Shown piece after piece: positions 52,243 to 60,848 of a stretch of DNA of 64,000 nt. Position 1 is the first letter of the stretch. Each line of letters opens with the position of its first letter. Location: positions 62,001-126,000 of the forward strand of contig CAWHCD010000002.1 of the NCBI GenBank assembly GCA_963828015.1. The letters run 5' to 3'. The position numbers and the translations under genes were made by a program. Source of the DNA: CAVPUA01 sp963828015 (GTDB taxonomy: Bacteria; Actinomycetota; Actinomycetes; Mycobacteriales; Jatrophihabitantaceae). The notes below the pieces were generated by a model. It was not told the origin of the DNA, did not search any database, and saw nothing but the letters and a program-made list of their open reading frames with translations.

Positions 52243-52662
52243 GTGGACTCTCCCGGGCGAGTACCCGACCTGGAAGAGCTGGCGCTGCGAGCGGCCGCTC
52301 AGGCGCTGGTCAGTGAGTATTTCGCCCGCCTCGATCGGGCCGACGTCGAGGGCGTGCTCGAGTTGTACGCAGAGGACGCCACGTTGGAAGGCGCCACGGG
52401 CAAGGAGGCGATCCGCCAGACCATCCTGGCCAACTCGGGGGCGGTGGCGGGGCGGAAGTCGCCGCACCTGCCGACCAACATCAGGGCCTCGGTGACTGAG
52501 GCCGGCGTGCTCGTCGAGTACACGGTCGTGGCTTATCACCAGGATGGCCCGGCTCCGCACCCGATAGTTGCTATCCTCAACCAACGCCAGATCCATAAGC
52601 GATCGGCTTCGGATGGGAGCCTTCGAATTGTGGAGCACCGAGTCGAGGGTTACGACCTCTAG
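52243..52662 (+). CDS. SnoaL-like (NTF2 fold) protein
   Basis: A 139-aa NTF2-fold protein from GTG 52243 (VDSPGRVPDLEELALRAAAQ); AGGAGG six bases upstream decides this over the ATG at 52228. It continues with LVSEYFARLDRADVEGVLEL and YAEDATLEGATGKEAI, the SnoaL/ketosteroid-isomerase pattern. It probably binds or isomerises a hydrophobic compound of the surrounding pathway. The TetR gene follows on the same strand with a 39-base gap. Confidence 0.75.
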   Translation: MDSPGRVPDLEELALRAAAQALVSEYFARLDRADVEGVLELYAEDATLEGATGKEAIRQTILANSGAVAGRKSPHLPTNIRASVTEAGVLVEYTVVAYHQDGPAPHPIVAILNQRQIHKRSASDGSLRIVEHRVEGYDL

Positions 52663-52701
52663 CATCACTGATGCTCCGGCCCCTGGGCTGAGGGTCGGGC
52701 T

Positions 52702-53343
52702 ATGACGGAGGTGGAGAAGCCCGTCCGCAAGGACGTGGCCCGCAACCGTGCCCTGCTCCTGCGCTCGGCTGAGGAGTTGTTCGCCGAGCGCGGAGTGGAC
52801 GTGACCCTCGATGAGATCGCCCGCCATGCCGGCGTGGGCGTGGCCACCGCCTATCGACACTTCGCCAACAAGCAGGTTCTCGTCGAGGCCATGTTCGAGA
52901 GCCGGATGTCGCAGTTCCTGGCCGTCATGCACGAATCGGAACTGATCGACGATCCGCGCGAGGCGTTCGAGGCCATGCTGTATCGCATCTGCGAGTTGCA
53001 GGCCGCGGATCGGGGGATGCGTGAAGCGATCCGGGCGAACCAGGCCATCGACAAGGTCGGGCAGTACCACGAGCGGGGCGAACCTCTGTTCGACGGGTTG
53101 TTCTACCGGGCCAAACAGGCCGGCGCGTATCGCGCTGACTGCGAACCGAGCGACATGATCGTCGCCTTCTGGATGATCGCCGCCGTCATCGAGGCGACCA
53201 GTGAGCAATCGCCGGATCTCTGGAGGCGAACCCTGAGCTTCTTCCTCGACGGGCTGCGCGCCGAGGGCGAACCCCGCCACCCGGCACCGGCCGGGCCGCT
53301 CACAAGGGGCCAGGTCGGTTCCATCATGGACAGCCTCGGCTGA
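52702..53343 (+). CDS. TetR family transcriptional regulator
   Basis: A 213-aa regulator. The helix-turn-helix is RNRALLLRSAEELFAERGVD, then VTLDEIARHAGVGVATAYRH with FANKQVLVEAMF, a complete TetR head. The C-terminal part is helical and ligand-binding. It lies between the SnoaL and DoxX genes and is the only regulator inside the 47-57 kb cluster, so it may act at the GAATCA-type palindrome at 53927-53941 and the related site near 49628. This is inference. Confidence 0.87.
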   Translation: MTEVEKPVRKDVARNRALLLRSAEELFAERGVDVTLDEIARHAGVGVATAYRHFANKQVLVEAMFESRMSQFLAVMHESELIDDPREAFEAMLYRICELQAADRGMREAIRANQAIDKVGQYHERGEPLFDGLFYRAKQAGAYRADCEPSDMIVAFWMIAAVIEATSEQSPDLWRRTLSFFLDGLRAEGEPRHPAPAGPLTRGQVGSIMDSLG

Positions 53344-53355
53344 GCCCAGGAAGCG

Positions 53356-53886
53356 TTATTCGGCCGGAGCGGCCGCGGCTTTCGCGGCGAGGGCACTACG
53401 GCGCCCGCGAATCACCAGCGCCGCCGCCGGCACTACGGCCGCTAGCGCCAGGTTGCGCATCCACGGCTGGTTCAGGCGGTTGCCCAGCAGCGCGTCGAGC
53501 GATAGTTCTCCCGGTCCGGTCAGCGCTAGCGCGGCCCCGGCGACGCTGAGGAAGGCCACGTACTCCAAGCCGCCCTCGTGGGCGAAGAAGCCGCCCGGCG
53601 CGTGCATCTCGGCCGCTACGGCCATGGTCCCACTGACTGCCGCACCGGCGGCCGGGGTGGCCAGGCCGAGCGCCAGCAGGGTGCCCCCGCCGGCGGTGCC
53701 CAGGCCGGCGGCGATCGTATTGGCCTTGCCGGGCAGGCCAATGTGCTGCCAGCCCTCCGCGGTGCCATCAACGCCCTTGCCGCCGAACCAGGCGAAGAGC
53801 TTCTGCGCGCCGTGGACGAACAGGATTCCGCCCATCGCGGTGCGCAGCACTAACAATCCCAGGTCCTTCGTCGACGCCTTGCTCAC
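53356..53886 (-). CDS. DoxX family membrane protein
   Basis: A 176-aa protein with four hydrophobic helices: LGLLVLRTAMGGILFVHGAQ with the HGAQKLFAWFGG signature of DoxX, then NTIAAGLGTAGGGTLLALGL, AGAAVSGTMAVAAEMHAPGG, and YVAFLSVAGAALALTG. A last helix lies near residue 160. DoxX proteins link to quinone-dependent oxidation, thiosulfate or redox stress; none is assured. It is convergent with the TetR gene. Upstream, 334 bases without a gene hold a palindrome, a promoter and a leader hairpin for the next gene. Confidence 0.86.
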   Translation of the reverse strand: MSKASTKDLGLLVLRTAMGGILFVHGAQKLFAWFGGKGVDGTAEGWQHIGLPGKANTIAAGLGTAGGGTLLALGLATPAAGAAVSGTMAVAAEMHAPGGFFAHEGGLEYVAFLSVAGAALALTGPGELSLDALLGNRLNQPWMRNLALAAVVPAAALVIRGRRSALAAKAAAAPAE

Positions 53887-53926
53887 GCTGTCTCCCTATC
53901 GTCTGCATCCAGCGGGCGGGCGCCCC

Positions 53927-53941
53927 GAATCAAAGTGATTC
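53927..53941. promoter_or_regulatory. Perfect palindrome upstream of DoxX, possible TetR operator
   Basis: GAATCAAAGTGATTC is a 15-base perfect dyad (GAATCA and TGATTC around AAG), about 40 bases upstream of the DoxX ATG. Its first 13 bases occur again, complementary, at 49628-49640 in another divergent promoter of the cluster. Confidence 0.5.
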
Positions 53942-54094
53942 AACCACCTCCGGTCTGGCTCAGCCACCCTCCATTTTGCTGATCAAACCGAACGGATAGT
54001 GGCGCGCGGTGCCACCGACGAAGGCGTTTTGCCCGACCCAGATAACGATTCCGCATCCCGTGGCAGATATGAGGGTCGAACTACCACTTGGGTA

Positions 54095-54122
54095 TTGACA
54101 CTCCGGTTCGGTGCAATATAGT
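54095..54122 (+). promoter_or_regulatory. Strong promoter of the solute-binding protein gene
   Basis: TTGACA (54095-54100) and TATAGT (54117-54122) are 16 bases apart, close to the ideal sigma-70-like sequence. The start codon is 54221, so the leader is about 92 bases. Confidence 0.6.
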
Positions 54123-54167
54123 CGGGCCACCAGCGTGGCCTAGAACACAGTTCACCTCCTTGACATA

Positions 54168-54189
54168 CGCGCGACTCTGTAGTCGCGCG
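54168..54189 (+). other. Leader hairpin upstream of the solute-binding protein gene
   Basis: The arms CGCGCGACT (54168-54176) and AGTCGCGCG (54181-54189) are perfect complements with a CTGT loop, inside the predicted untranslated leader. It could stabilise the message or regulate translation. Confidence 0.4.
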
Positions 54190-54220
54190 ATCCCGACGTG
54201 CTCTGATTGGGTGGAGAGTA

Positions 54221-55603
54221 ATGCTCAGATCTCGCAACAATGCGGCGCGTAATCGAATGCATCGGCTGCTTGCAGTCCTATTGGCCGGCACCCTGCTATT
54301 AGCCGCCTGTTCCTCGAGTAAGTCCTCGGGTGGATCGTCGAGTTCGGCATCGGGCGGTTCCTCCAGCGGAGCGGTAGCGCCCGCGAACGACGTCGGAATC
54401 ACTGCGACAGAGATCCATATCGCCGTCATCGCCGACGTAGCGACGGCGGTACAGCCGGGCCTGTTCCAGAAGAACATCAATGCCGTGAAGGCCTGGGCGG
54501 ACAACCTCAACGCCGCCGGTGGCCTGGCCGGCCGCCAAGTCGTGGTCGATTCGTGTGACAGCAAGTTGGACCCGAACGCGACCACCAACTGCGTCATCAA
54601 GGCCTGCGCCAACGACTTCGCAATGGTCGGCACCGCCTCGCTGGCGCTCACTGACCTGGCCGACATCGACAACTGCAAGAACGCGCAGGGCCAAGCGGCC
54701 GGCATTCCCAACCTGGCCGGCATTGCTTTCCCGCCGCTGAACTGCGACAAGAACACCTGGATTCAAGCCGCCGATGGGACCTACTGCGCGACGGCGACCC
54801 AGCATCCACAGACCTTCACCCTTCCTGTCGGGGATTTCCGTTACTACACCGCGACCTTCCAGGGTTTGCACGGCCTGTGGGTCTACGACAGCGACGTACC
54901 GTCGGCCAAGATCAACCAGGTTCCCGGGTTCCAGATCGGGTCGAACATGGGGATCAAGAAGGACGGTCAGGGCTTCTACGCCTCATCGGACTCGGCACCG
55001 CAGAGCGCGCTCACTCCGATCGTGCTGGTGCTGAAGCAGAATTCATCGACGTTCGCGTTCAACGGGTCGAGCCCCTACAACATGGTGCAGATGCGCAAGG
55101 AGGCCGGCCTGCAAGGGGTCAACTCGGTCAAGGTCTGGGCCTGCAACTCCGGGTGCTACGACTCGAGCTTCCTGAGTACGGGCGGGTCCTCCGCTGAAGG
55201 CACCTACATGCCGATCCTGAACCTGCCCTTCTACAGCGAGTACCAGGACAACGCGTCACTCAACGCTCTGGTCACCAAGCTAGGTGGAGTCAACAATCTC
55301 AACAACAACGCGTTGTTCTCCTATATCTCGGCGCTGCTGTTCCAGGATGTGGTAACGAAGGCGATTGCCAATGGCGGGACGCTCAACCGGGCGAGCCTGA
55401 CGACGGCGCTGACCAACGAGCACTCCTTCAACGGCCAGGGCATCATCGGGGCCACCGATATCGGCGGTCGTAAGACTTCGCCCTGCGACGTGATCATGCA
55501 GGTCGTGAACGGGGCCTTCAAGCGGGCGTACCCCGCCAAGGAAGGAACGTTCGACTGCAACCCGGCCAACATCGGCACCATCCAGATGGACCAGACGAAG
55601 TAG
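54221..55603 (+). CDS. ABC transporter substrate-binding lipoprotein (branched-chain type)
   Basis: A 460-aa exported protein. The signal peptide ends in TLLLAAC with lipidated Cys30, followed by a Ser/Gly-rich linker. The mature domain fits the type I periplasmic-binding fold of Leu/Ile/Val-like ABC receptors: IAVIADVATAVQPGLFQKNI near the start, AWADNLNAAGGLAGRQVVVD with the GGxxGR turn and CVIKACANDFAMVGTAS. It has many Cys, which probably form disulfides. The ATG has a GGAGAG site and a strong promoter. No permease or ATPase gene is nearby, so it is an orphan receptor, possibly for a cluster substrate. Confidence 0.86.
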   Translation: MLRSRNNAARNRMHRLLAVLLAGTLLLAACSSSKSSGGSSSSASGGSSSGAVAPANDVGITATEIHIAVIADVATAVQPGLFQKNINAVKAWADNLNAAGGLAGRQVVVDSCDSKLDPNATTNCVIKACANDFAMVGTASLALTDLADIDNCKNAQGQAAGIPNLAGIAFPPLNCDKNTWIQAADGTYCATATQHPQTFTLPVGDFRYYTATFQGLHGLWVYDSDVPSAKINQVPGFQIGSNMGIKKDGQGFYASSDSAPQSALTPIVLVLKQNSSTFAFNGSSPYNMVQMRKEAGLQGVNSVKVWACNSGCYDSSFLSTGGSSAEGTYMPILNLPFYSEYQDNASLNALVTKLGGVNNLNNNALFSYISALLFQDVVTKAIANGGTLNRASLTTALTNEHSFNGQGIIGATDIGGRKTSPCDVIMQVVNGAFKRAYPAKEGTFDCNPANIGTIQMDQTK

Positions 55604-55630
55604 GAATCCCGCCCGCGGGAATGAACGTCG

Positions 55631-55672
55631 TCCGCACGCAACGCAGCGCCCGATCGCTGCGTTGCGTGCGGA
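55631..55672 (+). terminator. Perfect 18-bp inverted repeat after the solute-binding protein gene
   Basis: The arms TCCGCACGCAACGCAGCG (55631-55648) and CGCTGCGTTGCGTGCGGA (55655-55672) are perfect complements with a six-base loop. It begins 28 bases after the stop. No U-tract. It fits a strong stem terminator or message-protecting end ahead of the P450 gene. Confidence 0.65.
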
Positions 55673-55724
55673 TCGCTATGTGCGATGCTGCCGAGCATCG
55701 CCCAACCAGACTGGAGGATCGATC

Positions 55725-57013
55725 ATGATCGATCTGGAGACCGTCGAGTTCTTCACCGATACAGAGCTCGCCCTCGACCCCTATCCGCTGCTCGACTACC
55801 TGGCCGAGAACCGGCGGGTCTGGCGCGAGCCGACCAACGGCGTCGTCATGGTGGCCGGCTATGCCGAAGCCCAGACCGTCCTACGTGATCCGGCCACGTT
55901 CTCCTCGAGCACGATCGTGTCCGGGCCCAAGCCGCCCTTCCCGATCGAGTTCAGCGGCGATGACATCACCGAGGTCGTGGAGCAGTATCGCGACGGGTTG
56001 CCGCAAAGCGATCAGATCGTGGCGTTCGACCCGCCCAAGCACACTGCGCATCGCGCGATCCTGATGGGTCTGATCACGCCCAAGCGCCTGCAGGAGAACG
56101 AGGCGTTCATCTGGCGGCTCACCGATCGCCAGCTTGACGCCGTCCTGCCGCACCAGCGGGTCGAGTTCATCAGTGCCTACGCCACCCCTTACACCTTGCT
56201 GATCATCGCCGACCTGCTCGGCGTCCCGGAGGAGGACCATGAGTCGCTGCTCGGGGTCAGCGGCGGCGGGTTTTCGCTGTCGAGTACCGACCAGGCGGAT
56301 GAGCCCAGCCGGGGCGCCGACGACCACAACACCTCGCTGTCGCGCTGGTACGACTACTTCATCCAGGCGATCGAGGCCCGCCGGCTGAATCCGACCAGCG
56401 ATGTGCTGACCGGAATGGCATTGTCGAAGTTTCCCGACGGCACCACCCCGGAACCGATCGACGTCGCGCGGATCGCGTCCAACCTGTTCGGGGCCGGGCA
56501 GGAGACGACGGTGCGCCTTCTCGGCGCGGCGCTGCACCGGATCGCGATCGACGCCGAGCTGCAGGCCCTGCTGCGGGAGCGCCGCGACCTGCTGCCGAAG
56601 TTCATCGAGGAGATGCTGCGCCTGGAGGGCCCGATCAAGGGCGAGTTCCGGCTGACCCGCAAGACGACCACGCTCGGTGGAGTCGACATCGTGGCCGGAA
56701 CACCGGTCATGCTGCTCAATGGCGCCGCCAATCGGGACCCGGCTCACTTCGAAGCCCCCACGGAGTTGCGGCTGGATCGTGCCAACGTGCGCACGCACCT
56801 GGGCTTCGGCTTCGGGGTGCACACCTGTCCGGGGGCGCCCCTGGCCCGCTCGGAGGTGCGCATCACCTTGGAGCGGCTGTCGACCGGACCGACAACATCG
56901 GGCTCGACGAGGCCCACCACGGCCCGGTCGGCGAGCGCCGCTTCAGCTACATGCCCACCTACATGTTCCGCGGGCTGACCAAGCTCTATCTGGAGTTCAC
57001 GCCCAAGAGCTGA
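55725..57013 (+). CDS. Cytochrome P450, 3' part frameshifted
   Basis: A P450 of normal length (429 aa) once one base is added at about 56880. Motifs are in order: the I-helix GAGQETTVRLL (oxygen activation), ExxR in EEMLRLEG, and the heme-Cys loop FGFGVHTCPGAPLARSEV. After ITLERL the frame slips, and in the next frame the expected tail continues: DRTDNIGLDEAHHGPV, then RRFSYMPTYMFRGLTKLYLE, ending at the TGA of 57011. The ATG 55725 follows TGGAGG. It likely hydroxylates a terpenoid, steroid or fatty compound with electrons from an unlinked ferredoxin. It is convergent with an SDR gene. Confidence 0.88.
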
Positions 57014-57017
57014 GCCA

Positions 57018-57782
57018 TCAGCCCGGGCTGACGTCGCTGGTTGGCCGAACGACGATGAGTGAGACGCTGGCGCGCGGCGGCAGGGTGACGCTGAAGAGGA
57101 TGGCGGCGGCGACGTCGGCTGGCTGCATGGCGCCGCCTTGGGCCACGTGCCTTTGCATGCCCTCTCGAAGCTGATCGTTCTTGATGCCGGCGAAGACCTC
57201 GGTCTCGGTCAGACCCGGCTCAACCACGGTGACTCGAATGCCGGCCAGGCCGACTTCCTGGCGCAGGCCCTCGGTCAGGCTGTTCACCGCGTGCTTGCTG
57301 GTCGAGTAGGGGCCAAGCGTTGCCATGCCGGGACGATGTCCTGCGGTGGAGGACACGTTCACGATATCGCCGCTGTCCTGCAACCTGAGAAACGGGACGG
57401 CCGCTCGGGACACGTACAGAGTTGCCCAGAAGTTGACGGCGAACACCTCGCGCCAGTCTTCGAGGACGGCGCCGGAGACGCTGCCTGGACCCAGCATGCC
57501 AGCGGAGTTCACCACGATGTCGAGCCGGCCGAAGTGGTCGACGGCAGTGTGTACCGCCCGCTCAGCCTCAGTCTCGTCGCTGACATTAAGCGCGATGTCG
57601 AACGCTTCGCCACCCGCTTGCTCGATCCGGCCGCGAAGCTCGGCCAGTCGATCAGCCCGCCGTGCTACGAGGGCGACCTGTGCGCCCGCTTCGGCCAGCG
57701 CGATCGCAGCTCCTTCGCCGATTCCCGATGATGCTCCGGTAACGAGAGCGACCTTTCCTGCGAGTGGCTTGGTCATCGCCAT
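57018..57782 (-). CDS. Short-chain dehydrogenase/reductase (SDR)
   Basis: A 254-aa classical SDR. NAD(P) motif VTGASSGIGEGAAIALAEAG, NSAGMLGPGSV, then IVNVSSTAGHRPGMATLGPY with the catalytic Ser and YSTSKHAV (Tyr, Lys). The two ATG codons at 57782 and 57776 compete for the start. Its end is convergent with the P450 gene. Third SDR of the cluster. Confidence 0.87.
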   Translation of the reverse strand: MAMTKPLAGKVALVTGASSGIGEGAAIALAEAGAQVALVARRADRLAELRGRIEQAGGEAFDIALNVSDETEAERAVHTAVDHFGRLDIVVNSAGMLGPGSVSGAVLEDWREVFAVNFWATLYVSRAAVPFLRLQDSGDIVNVSSTAGHRPGMATLGPYSTSKHAVNSLTEGLRQEVGLAGIRVTVVEPGLTETEVFAGIKNDQLREGMQRHVAQGGAMQPADVAAAILFSVTLPPRASVSLIVVRPTSDVSPG

Positions 57783-57814
57783 AACCTAGCGGCCCAAAGC
57801 CGTGACCAATAGCG

Positions 57815-59407
57815 CTAGATGAGGTACTGCGAATAGGCGGGCACGGTGAAGAACTCGGTCGGCTCGTCCCCGAAGAGCAGGGCCTGAAGGATGTCGCGGG
57901 CATCGTCGAGCCGAGAGGTGCGGGCGTCGCTGCCGGCCAGCAGGGTCTGGAACTGTTCGGTGATCAGGAATGCGATCAGCCCCGGGGTGACGTCGGTGCC
58001 GTCGTCGAGACGGACCTGGTGGAGCATCCATTGCTGCAGCTGGCTGCGGGAAATCTCGGCGGTGGCGGCGTCTTCCATCAGGTTGTCGATCGCGGCCGCT
58101 CCGATGCCTTGCAGCCAGGCGTCGATGTAGCGCAGGGCGACGGTGATGTTGGCGATGACGCCGGCGCGGGTGACTGTTCCGGGCGTCTGGTCGATGGCCA
58201 GCAGATCGGCCGCGCTGATGTCGACCGCCGGAACCTTGTCGATCTGGTTCGGTCGCCCGTTCAGGACTGAGTCGAAGGCCGCCCGGCCCACGGGGACGAG
58301 ACCGGGGTGCGCGACCCACGAGCCGTCGAAGCCGTCGGTGGCCTCGCGTTGCTTGTCCTCGGCGACCTTGGCGAACGCGATCTCGTTGGCGACGGGGTCG
58401 CGGCTGGGGATGAAGGCCGACATGCCGCCGATGGCGTGCGCGCCGCGACGATGACAGGTGTTGACCAACAGCTGGGTGTAAGCGCGCATGAAGGGCACCG
58501 TCATGGTGATCGCCGAGCGGTCGGGGAGGATGAACTCGGGCCGGTCGCCGACGTTCTTGAGCAGGCTGAAGATGTAGTCCCAGCGCCCGGCGTTGAGGCC
58601 GGCCGAGTGCTCACGCAGTTCGTAGAGGATCTCCTCCATCTGGAAGGCCGCCGGCAGGGTCTCGATCAGCGTGGTCGCGCGGATCGTTCCGCTCGGCAGG
58701 TCGAGGGCCTGTTGCGCGTCGAGGAATAGCTCGTTCCACCAGCGTGCTTCCAGGTGGTGCTCGAGCTTGGGCAGGTAGAAGTAGGGCCCGGCTCCAGCCG
58801 CGACCTGCCTGTGCGCGCAGTGCCACATGTACAGGGCGAAGTCCAGAATGCTGGCCGACACCGGGTGCCCGTCGACGAGGAAGTGCTTGTCGACCAGGTG
58901 CAGGCCGCGAGGACGTACGACGATGGTGGCCAGGTTGTCCTCACCGAGGACGTAGCGGCGTCCGTCGTCGCTGGTCAGCTCGATGACCTGATCGACCGCG
59001 TCGCGCAGGTTTCGCTGGCCGCCGATCATGTTGACCCAGGTCGGGGAGTTGGCGTCCTCGAAGTCGGCCAGCCAGACGTTGGCGCCGGAGTTCAGGGCGT
59101 TGATCGTCATCTTGCGATCGGTCGGCCCGGTGATCTCAACGCGGCGGTCAATAACCCCGGGGGCCGGGGGAGCGACCTGCCAGGTCGGGTCGTCGCGAAT
59201 CCACGCGGTCTCGGGCAGGAAGTCCAGGCTCCCGCCGGCCAGGAGCTGGCGGCGCCGCAGCCGGCGCTGGCTGAGCAGGTCGACGCGTTGCTTGGCCCGT
59301 CGCCCGTGCAGATAGCCGACGAACTCGACCGCCTCGGGCGTGAGGATGCCGGCCAGTTCCTCCGGTAGCTCGCCCACCAGGTCGACCCTACTGGCCAAGG
59401 CGGTCAC
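57815..59407 (-). CDS. aceB: Malate synthase A (glyoxylate shunt)
   Basis: A 530-aa malate synthase of the A type (usual length about 530-540). Glyoxylate and acetyl-CoA condense to malate. Typical blocks are NVWLADFEDANSPTWVNMIG near residue 110, VVRPRGLHLVDKHFLVDG near 160, IRATTLIETLPAAFQMEEIL near 240, with the acid residues that hold Mg2+, and MSAFIPSRDPVANEI. The start ATG overlaps the isocitrate lyase stop. The pair forms the complete shunt needed for growth on acetate or fatty acids, under the divergent RamB-like regulator. Confidence 0.93.
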   Translation of the reverse strand: MTALASRVDLVGELPEELAGILTPEAVEFVGYLHGRRAKQRVDLLSQRRLRRRQLLAGGSLDFLPETAWIRDDPTWQVAPPAPGVIDRRVEITGPTDRKMTINALNSGANVWLADFEDANSPTWVNMIGGQRNLRDAVDQVIELTSDDGRRYVLGEDNLATIVVRPRGLHLVDKHFLVDGHPVSASILDFALYMWHCAHRQVAAGAGPYFYLPKLEHHLEARWWNELFLDAQQALDLPSGTIRATTLIETLPAAFQMEEILYELREHSAGLNAGRWDYIFSLLKNVGDRPEFILPDRSAITMTVPFMRAYTQLLVNTCHRRGAHAIGGMSAFIPSRDPVANEIAFAKVAEDKQREATDGFDGSWVAHPGLVPVGRAAFDSVLNGRPNQIDKVPAVDISAADLLAIDQTPGTVTRAGVIANITVALRYIDAWLQGIGAAAIDNLMEDAATAEISRSQLQQWMLHQVRLDDGTDVTPGLIAFLITEQFQTLLAGSDARTSRLDDARDILQALLFGDEPTEFFTVPAYSQYLI

Positions 59408-60685
59408 TAGAACTGACCTTCCTCGGTCGAACCCTTCAGCGCGAGGGTCTCGGCGGCCGGGTTCAGCGCCGTGCTGACCCGGTCGAAGTAACTCGTGCCG
59501 ACCTCGCGCTGGTGCTTGGTGGCGGTGTAGCCGGCCGACTCGGAGGCGAACTCGCGCTCCTGCAGCTCGACGTAGGCGGTCATGCCCGTCTCGGCATAGC
59601 CCGAGGCGAGGTCGAACATCGAGTGGTTGAGGGCGTGGAAGCCGGCCAGGGTGATGAACTGGAACTTGTAGCCCATGTGGCCGAGCTCGGTCTGGAACTT
59701 CGCGATGGTCGCGTCGTCGAGCTTGGAGCGCCAGTTGAACGACGGCGAGCAGTTGTAGGCCAGCAGCTGATCGGGGAACTCGGCCTTGATGCCTTCGGCG
59801 AACTTGCGGGCCACGTCCAGGTCGGGCGTCGAGGTCTCCATCCAGAGCAGGTCGGAGTACGGGGCGTACGCGCGGCCGCGGGCGATGCAGGATTCGAGTC
59901 CGTTGCTGATCCGGTAGAAGCCCTCAGCGGTGCGGTCGCCGGTGACGAACGGCTGATCGCGCTCGTCGACGTCGCTGGTCAACAGCGTGGCCGCTTCGGC
60001 GTCGGTGCGGGCAATGATCAGCGTCGGGACGTCGAGGACGTCGGCGGCGAGCCGGGCCGCGTTGAGCGTGCGAATGTGTTGCCCGGTCGGGATCAGGACC
60101 TTGCCGCCGAGGTGGCCGCACTTCTTCTCCGAGGACAGCTGGTCCTCCCAGTGCACGCCGGCGGCCCCGGCGATGATCATCGCCTTCATCAACTCGAAGG
60201 CGTTGAGCGGGCCACCGAACCCGGCTTCGGCGTCGGCGACGATCGGCGCCAGCCAGTGCGCGACCGACTCGATCGCCCTCCGGCGACCGCGATCTGATCG
60301 GCTCGCAAGCAGGGCGTTGTTGATCCGGCGCACGACCTGCGGGCACCGAGTTGACCGGGTAGAGGCTCTGGTCGGGGTAGGTCTGCCCGGCGGTGTTGGC
60401 GTCGGCCGCGACCTGCCAGCCGGACAGGTAGATCGCCTTCAGCCCGGCCCGCACGCTCTGCACGGCCTGGTTGCCGGTCAGGGCACCCAGGGCGCGCACG
60501 AAGTCCTCGTCGTGGATCAGGTCCCACAGCCGGTTGGCGCCCAGCCGGGCCAAGGTCTGCTCCTCGATCACACTTCCCTGCAGGGCGACGACGTCGGCCG
60601 CGTCATAGCTGCGGGTGACGCCGGCCCAGCGGGCCTCGCTCGCCCAGCGGTGTTCGAGCTCGGTCGGGTTCAGCATGGTCGGCAC
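59407..60685 (-). CDS. aceA: Isocitrate lyase (glyoxylate shunt), disrupted by several indels
   Basis: Isocitrate lyase splits isocitrate into glyoxylate and succinate. The N-terminal part (from ATG 60685) has the normal LSGWQVAADANTAGQTYPDQ block. The C-terminal part in another frame carries the catalytic Cys loop KKCGHLGGKVLIPTGQHIRT and the NCSPSFNWRSKLDD block. Between them (60275-60350), parts of the expected sequence appear in all three frames (VVRRINNALL, RADQIAV, EGD, ESVAHWL), needing at least three single-base repairs. The gene is about 425 aa when restored, normal for actinomycetes. Followed by malate synthase with overlapping ends. Confidence 0.85.
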
Positions 60686-60767
60686 CTTTCATCGGGTGGC
60701 CGCGTCGCTTCGGCGGCCCTGCGAAGAAGCATCGCCTTCGGCCTGAGCGGCGACGAGAGCGCCAACT

Positions 60768-60842
60768 CGCCAATTTTCGCCAAGTTCAAGTGGCAAATTG
60801 CCAATCTTGCGAAGGGTCAATTCGCAAAACTGGCGCTAGCCT
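60768..60842. promoter_or_regulatory. Divergent control region of isocitrate lyase and the RamB-like gene
   Basis: AT-rich for this genome. It contains tandem CGCCAATTTTCGCCAAG (60768-60784), the perfect odd palindrome TGGCAAATTGCCA (60791-60803) and the inverted pair TTGCGAA (60807-60813) and TTCGCAA (60821-60827). RamB of corynebacteria binds related AAC(T)TTGCAA-type sites. A TAGCCT at 60837-60842 six bases before the ATG would make the regulator message leaderless. Confidence 0.6.
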
Positions 60843-60848
60843 TCATCC

